Of a DNA stretch of 64,000 nucleotides, positions 62,274 through 64,000 are shown piece after piece (the first letter of the stretch is position 1; every line of letters begins with the position of its first letter). The position numbers were made by a program, and so were the translations under genes. Where the stretch lies: positions 62,001-126,000 of the forward strand of contig NZ_STGU01000002.1 of the NCBI RefSeq assembly GCF_004912135.1. The letters run 5' to 3'. The notes beneath the pieces are model-generated. The model was given only the letters and a program-made list of their open reading frames with translations. It did no database searches and was not told the DNA's origin. The DNA comes from Rhizobium rosettiformans W3 (lineage in GTDB: Bacteria; Pseudomonadota; Alphaproteobacteria; Rhizobiales; Rhizobiaceae).

Positions 62274-63752
62274 TCAGCCGTCGATGTCGTCGAGAAGCTG
62301 CCGTGCGGCACTGGTGGTGACCCGGCGGGTCTCGACCTCGTCCCGCCGGCTTGCCAGCAGTTCGGTGGCCAGAAGCTGTTCTGCAAGATCAGCCGGCAGC
62401 GAAAGAATGACCCGGCCTTCATGCGCATTCAGCCCGCCGAGCTCCGTCCGCTTGGCCGTGATCATGCCGCCGGCCACCGTGTTGTTGGTGTCGGGGTCGA
62501 TCAGGATGAAGGCGCCGGTGCCGCGGTTCAATTCGTAAGGATCGAATATCGCCGTCTCGTCGAAAGACAGATGCACCTTGCCGATAGCGTTCATCTGCAG
62601 CATCTCGGCTGCCTGCCACTTGCCGGACTTGAGATCGAGCTGCTGCACCGGCTGCACCTGCACGCGCTGGCGACGCGAGCCGGCCTTCAGCCAGTAGCGC
62701 TTGCCTGGCACGATACCGTCAGGCTGCAGCGCAACGAGCTGCGCGTCGAAGGCAAGGCCCGTCTGCGGCTGGGCATCGAGCGAGACGATCATGTCGCCGC
62801 GCGCCACGTCCACCTGGCGGTCGAGCACCAGCGTGATCGCGTCACCCGCGACGGCGGCGTTGCGCACGAGGTCGAAGGTCACGATCTGCTTGACGTTCGC
62901 CACCTGACCGGATGGCAGGATGGCGACGCTGTCGCCGGGCTTCACCGCACCGCCGGCAACCGTGCCCTGATAGCCGCGGAAGCTTTCGCCTGGACGCGAG
63001 ACGCGCTGCACGGGCAGGCGGAAACCGGTCGACTGGCCGGAGCGCAGGGTGGCGAGCTCCAGCGTCTCGACCAGCGTCGGGCCCTCATACCACGGGATCA
63101 CCGCGCGGGCGGAATAGACGACGTTTTCGCCCTTCAGCGCCGACATCGGGATCGCGGTCACCTGGCGCACGCCAAGCGTGAGCGCGAGTGCCTTGAACTC
63201 GGTGCTGATCTGATCGAACACGGCCTTGTCGTAAGAAACGAGGTCGAACTTGTTGACCGCCAGCACGAACTGCTTGATGCCCATCAGCGAAGCGATGGTG
63301 GCATGGCGGCGGGTCTGTTCCAAAAGGCCGGCGCGCGCATCGACGAGCAGGACCGCGAGATCCGCCGTCGAGGCGCCGGTCGCCATGTTGCGGGTATATT
63401 GCTCGTGGCCGGGCGTATCGGCAACGATGAAGGAGCGGCGGTCGGTGGCGAAATAGCGATAGGCGACATCGATCGTGATGCCCTGTTCGCGCTCGGCCTG
63501 CAATCCGTCGAGCAGCAGCGCGAAATCGGGCAGGCCGAGATCGTTCTGGCTTCCGGAGTCACGCTTCAGGCTGGCGGCCTGGTCTTCCTTGACGGCCTTG
63601 GTGTCCCACAGCAGACGACCGATCAGCGTCGACTTCCCATCATCGACGGAGCCGCAGGTGATGAGACGCAGCGGACGCGAGTCGCGGATGACGGGTGCGG
63701 TGTCGGTATGCGGAGCCTCGGAAACGAGGGCGGTGCTGGCAGCTGCGGTCAT
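62274..63752 (-). CDS. cysN: sulfate adenylyltransferase large subunit
   Basis: A 492-residue GTPase subunit of ATP sulfurylase, which with CysD makes adenosine 5'-phosphosulfate. The GTP-binding P-loop is GSVDDGKST (about residue 33), switch II is DTPGHEQYTRNM, and the base motif is NKFD. C-terminal EF-Tu-like beta domains follow. It lacks a fused APS kinase (CysC), unlike NodQ-type proteins. It starts one base after the cysD stop, so the two are co-translated. Confidence 0.96.
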   Translation of the reverse strand: MTAAASTALVSEAPHTDTAPVIRDSRPLRLITCGSVDDGKSTLIGRLLWDTKAVKEDQAASLKRDSGSQNDLGLPDFALLLDGLQAEREQGITIDVAYRYFATDRRSFIVADTPGHEQYTRNMATGASTADLAVLLVDARAGLLEQTRRHATIASLMGIKQFVLAVNKFDLVSYDKAVFDQISTEFKALALTLGVRQVTAIPMSALKGENVVYSARAVIPWYEGPTLVETLELATLRSGQSTGFRLPVQRVSRPGESFRGYQGTVAGGAVKPGDSVAILPSGQVANVKQIVTFDLVRNAAVAGDAITLVLDRQVDVARGDMIVSLDAQPQTGLAFDAQLVALQPDGIVPGKRYWLKAGSRRQRVQVQPVQQLDLKSGKWQAAEMLQMNAIGKVHLSFDETAIFDPYELNRGTGAFILIDPDTNNTVAGGMITAKRTELGGLNAHEGRVILSLPADLAEQLLATELLASRRDEVETRRVTTSAARQLLDDIDG

Positions 63753-63753
63753 C

Positions 63754-64000
63754 TCAGAAATATCCTTCGCGCTTCTTCTTTTCCATCGATCCGGCCTGGT
63801 CGCGGTCGATGGCGCGGCCCTGGCGTTCGGAGACGGTGGCGATTTCGAGTTCGGCGATCACCTCGTCGAGGGTGGTCGCATGGGAACGGATGCCGCCTGT
63901 CAGCGGCCAGCAGCCAAGCGTGCGGAAGCGCAGCATGCCTTCCTGGATCTGTTCGCCGGGCAGGGCCTCGAAACGCGGGTCTTCGGCCCACATCAGCATG
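63754..64000 (-). CDS. cysD: sulfate adenylyltransferase small subunit, partial
   Basis: The C-terminal 82 or so residues of CysD, continuing past the right edge: [22 protein letters not shown], then [21 protein letters not shown], and the family end [10 protein letters not shown]. CysD is the ATP-pyrophosphatase-type catalytic subunit. Confidence 0.93.
   Translation of the reverse strand, partial: MLMWAEDPRFEALPGEQIQEGMLRFRTLGCWPLTGGIRSHATTLDEVIAELEIATVSERQGRAIDRDQAGSMEKKKREGYF

Overview
The window looks like a chromosomal segment from an alphaproteobacterium of the order Rhizobiales, most likely Rhizobiaceae (Rhizobium/Agrobacterium-like). The basis is gene content: CcrM methyltransferase, BioR-type operators at bioY, HWE histidine kinase, FabMG-type reductase, pyruvate phosphate dikinase, a RirA-type iron box, and GC-rich codon use with many GTG starts. 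It holds about 50 protein genes, two tRNAs (Gln-TTG, Pro-CGG) and several palindromic intergenic repeats. No rRNA, CRISPR array, transposase or prophage was seen.

Layout. 1-5 kb: repeat-rich intergenic DNA, biotin transporter bioY with three BioR boxes, a DUF1284 gene, a Sel1/TPR protein, a MmcQ/YjbR gene, an HWE kinase and a decayed YjbR remnant. 5-8 kb: cell-cycle methyltransferase ccrM with a ParDE-type toxin-antitoxin pair on one side and a HigBA-type pair on the other. 7.9-11.4 kb: HAD hydrolase, mutY, an AT-richer O-antigen-ligase-like gene and a DUF721 gene. 22.6-27.3 kb: dsbA-like lipoprotein, smc and an Ivy-like lysozyme inhibitor.

The block at 11.5-22.2 kb is the most unusual part. 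Two tandem 756-residue proteins each fuse a SulP-type transporter, a STAS domain and a cyclic-nucleotide-binding domain. They converge, 5 nt apart, on a three-gene operon: a TPR plus outer-membrane beta-barrel protein resembling Slam, a large secreted FecR-domain protein whose C-terminus resembles a TbpB-type barrel, and a CHASE2 adenylate cyclase. My reading is a surface-to-cytoplasm circuit: the Slam-like protein exports the FecR protein, CHASE2 senses an envelope cue, and cAMP (or cGMP) gates the paired transporters. This is inference from domain logic and gene order.

27-40 kb: a lipoprotein, an MFS permease, two MITE-like repeats, a FabMG-like reductase, ppdK, an AraC/SDR divergent pair around a perfect inverted repeat, cupin plus metallo-hydrolase, two membrane proteins and a PfpI protein. 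40.8-44.8 kb: an Fbp-like ABC importer. 45-54.4 kb: a siderophore locus with AraC regulator, TonB receptor, Tat-exported binding protein, fused permease, FhuC ATPase (lacking three residues after the Walker A serine), ABC exporter and a DUF2218 siderophore-interacting reductase under a RirA-like box. 54.6-64 kb: desaturase, PhnD-like protein, small Zn-ribbon protein, lipoprotein, LacI regulator, PAS chemoreceptor, a MerR/B12 CarH-like regulator, cysN and the partial cysD.
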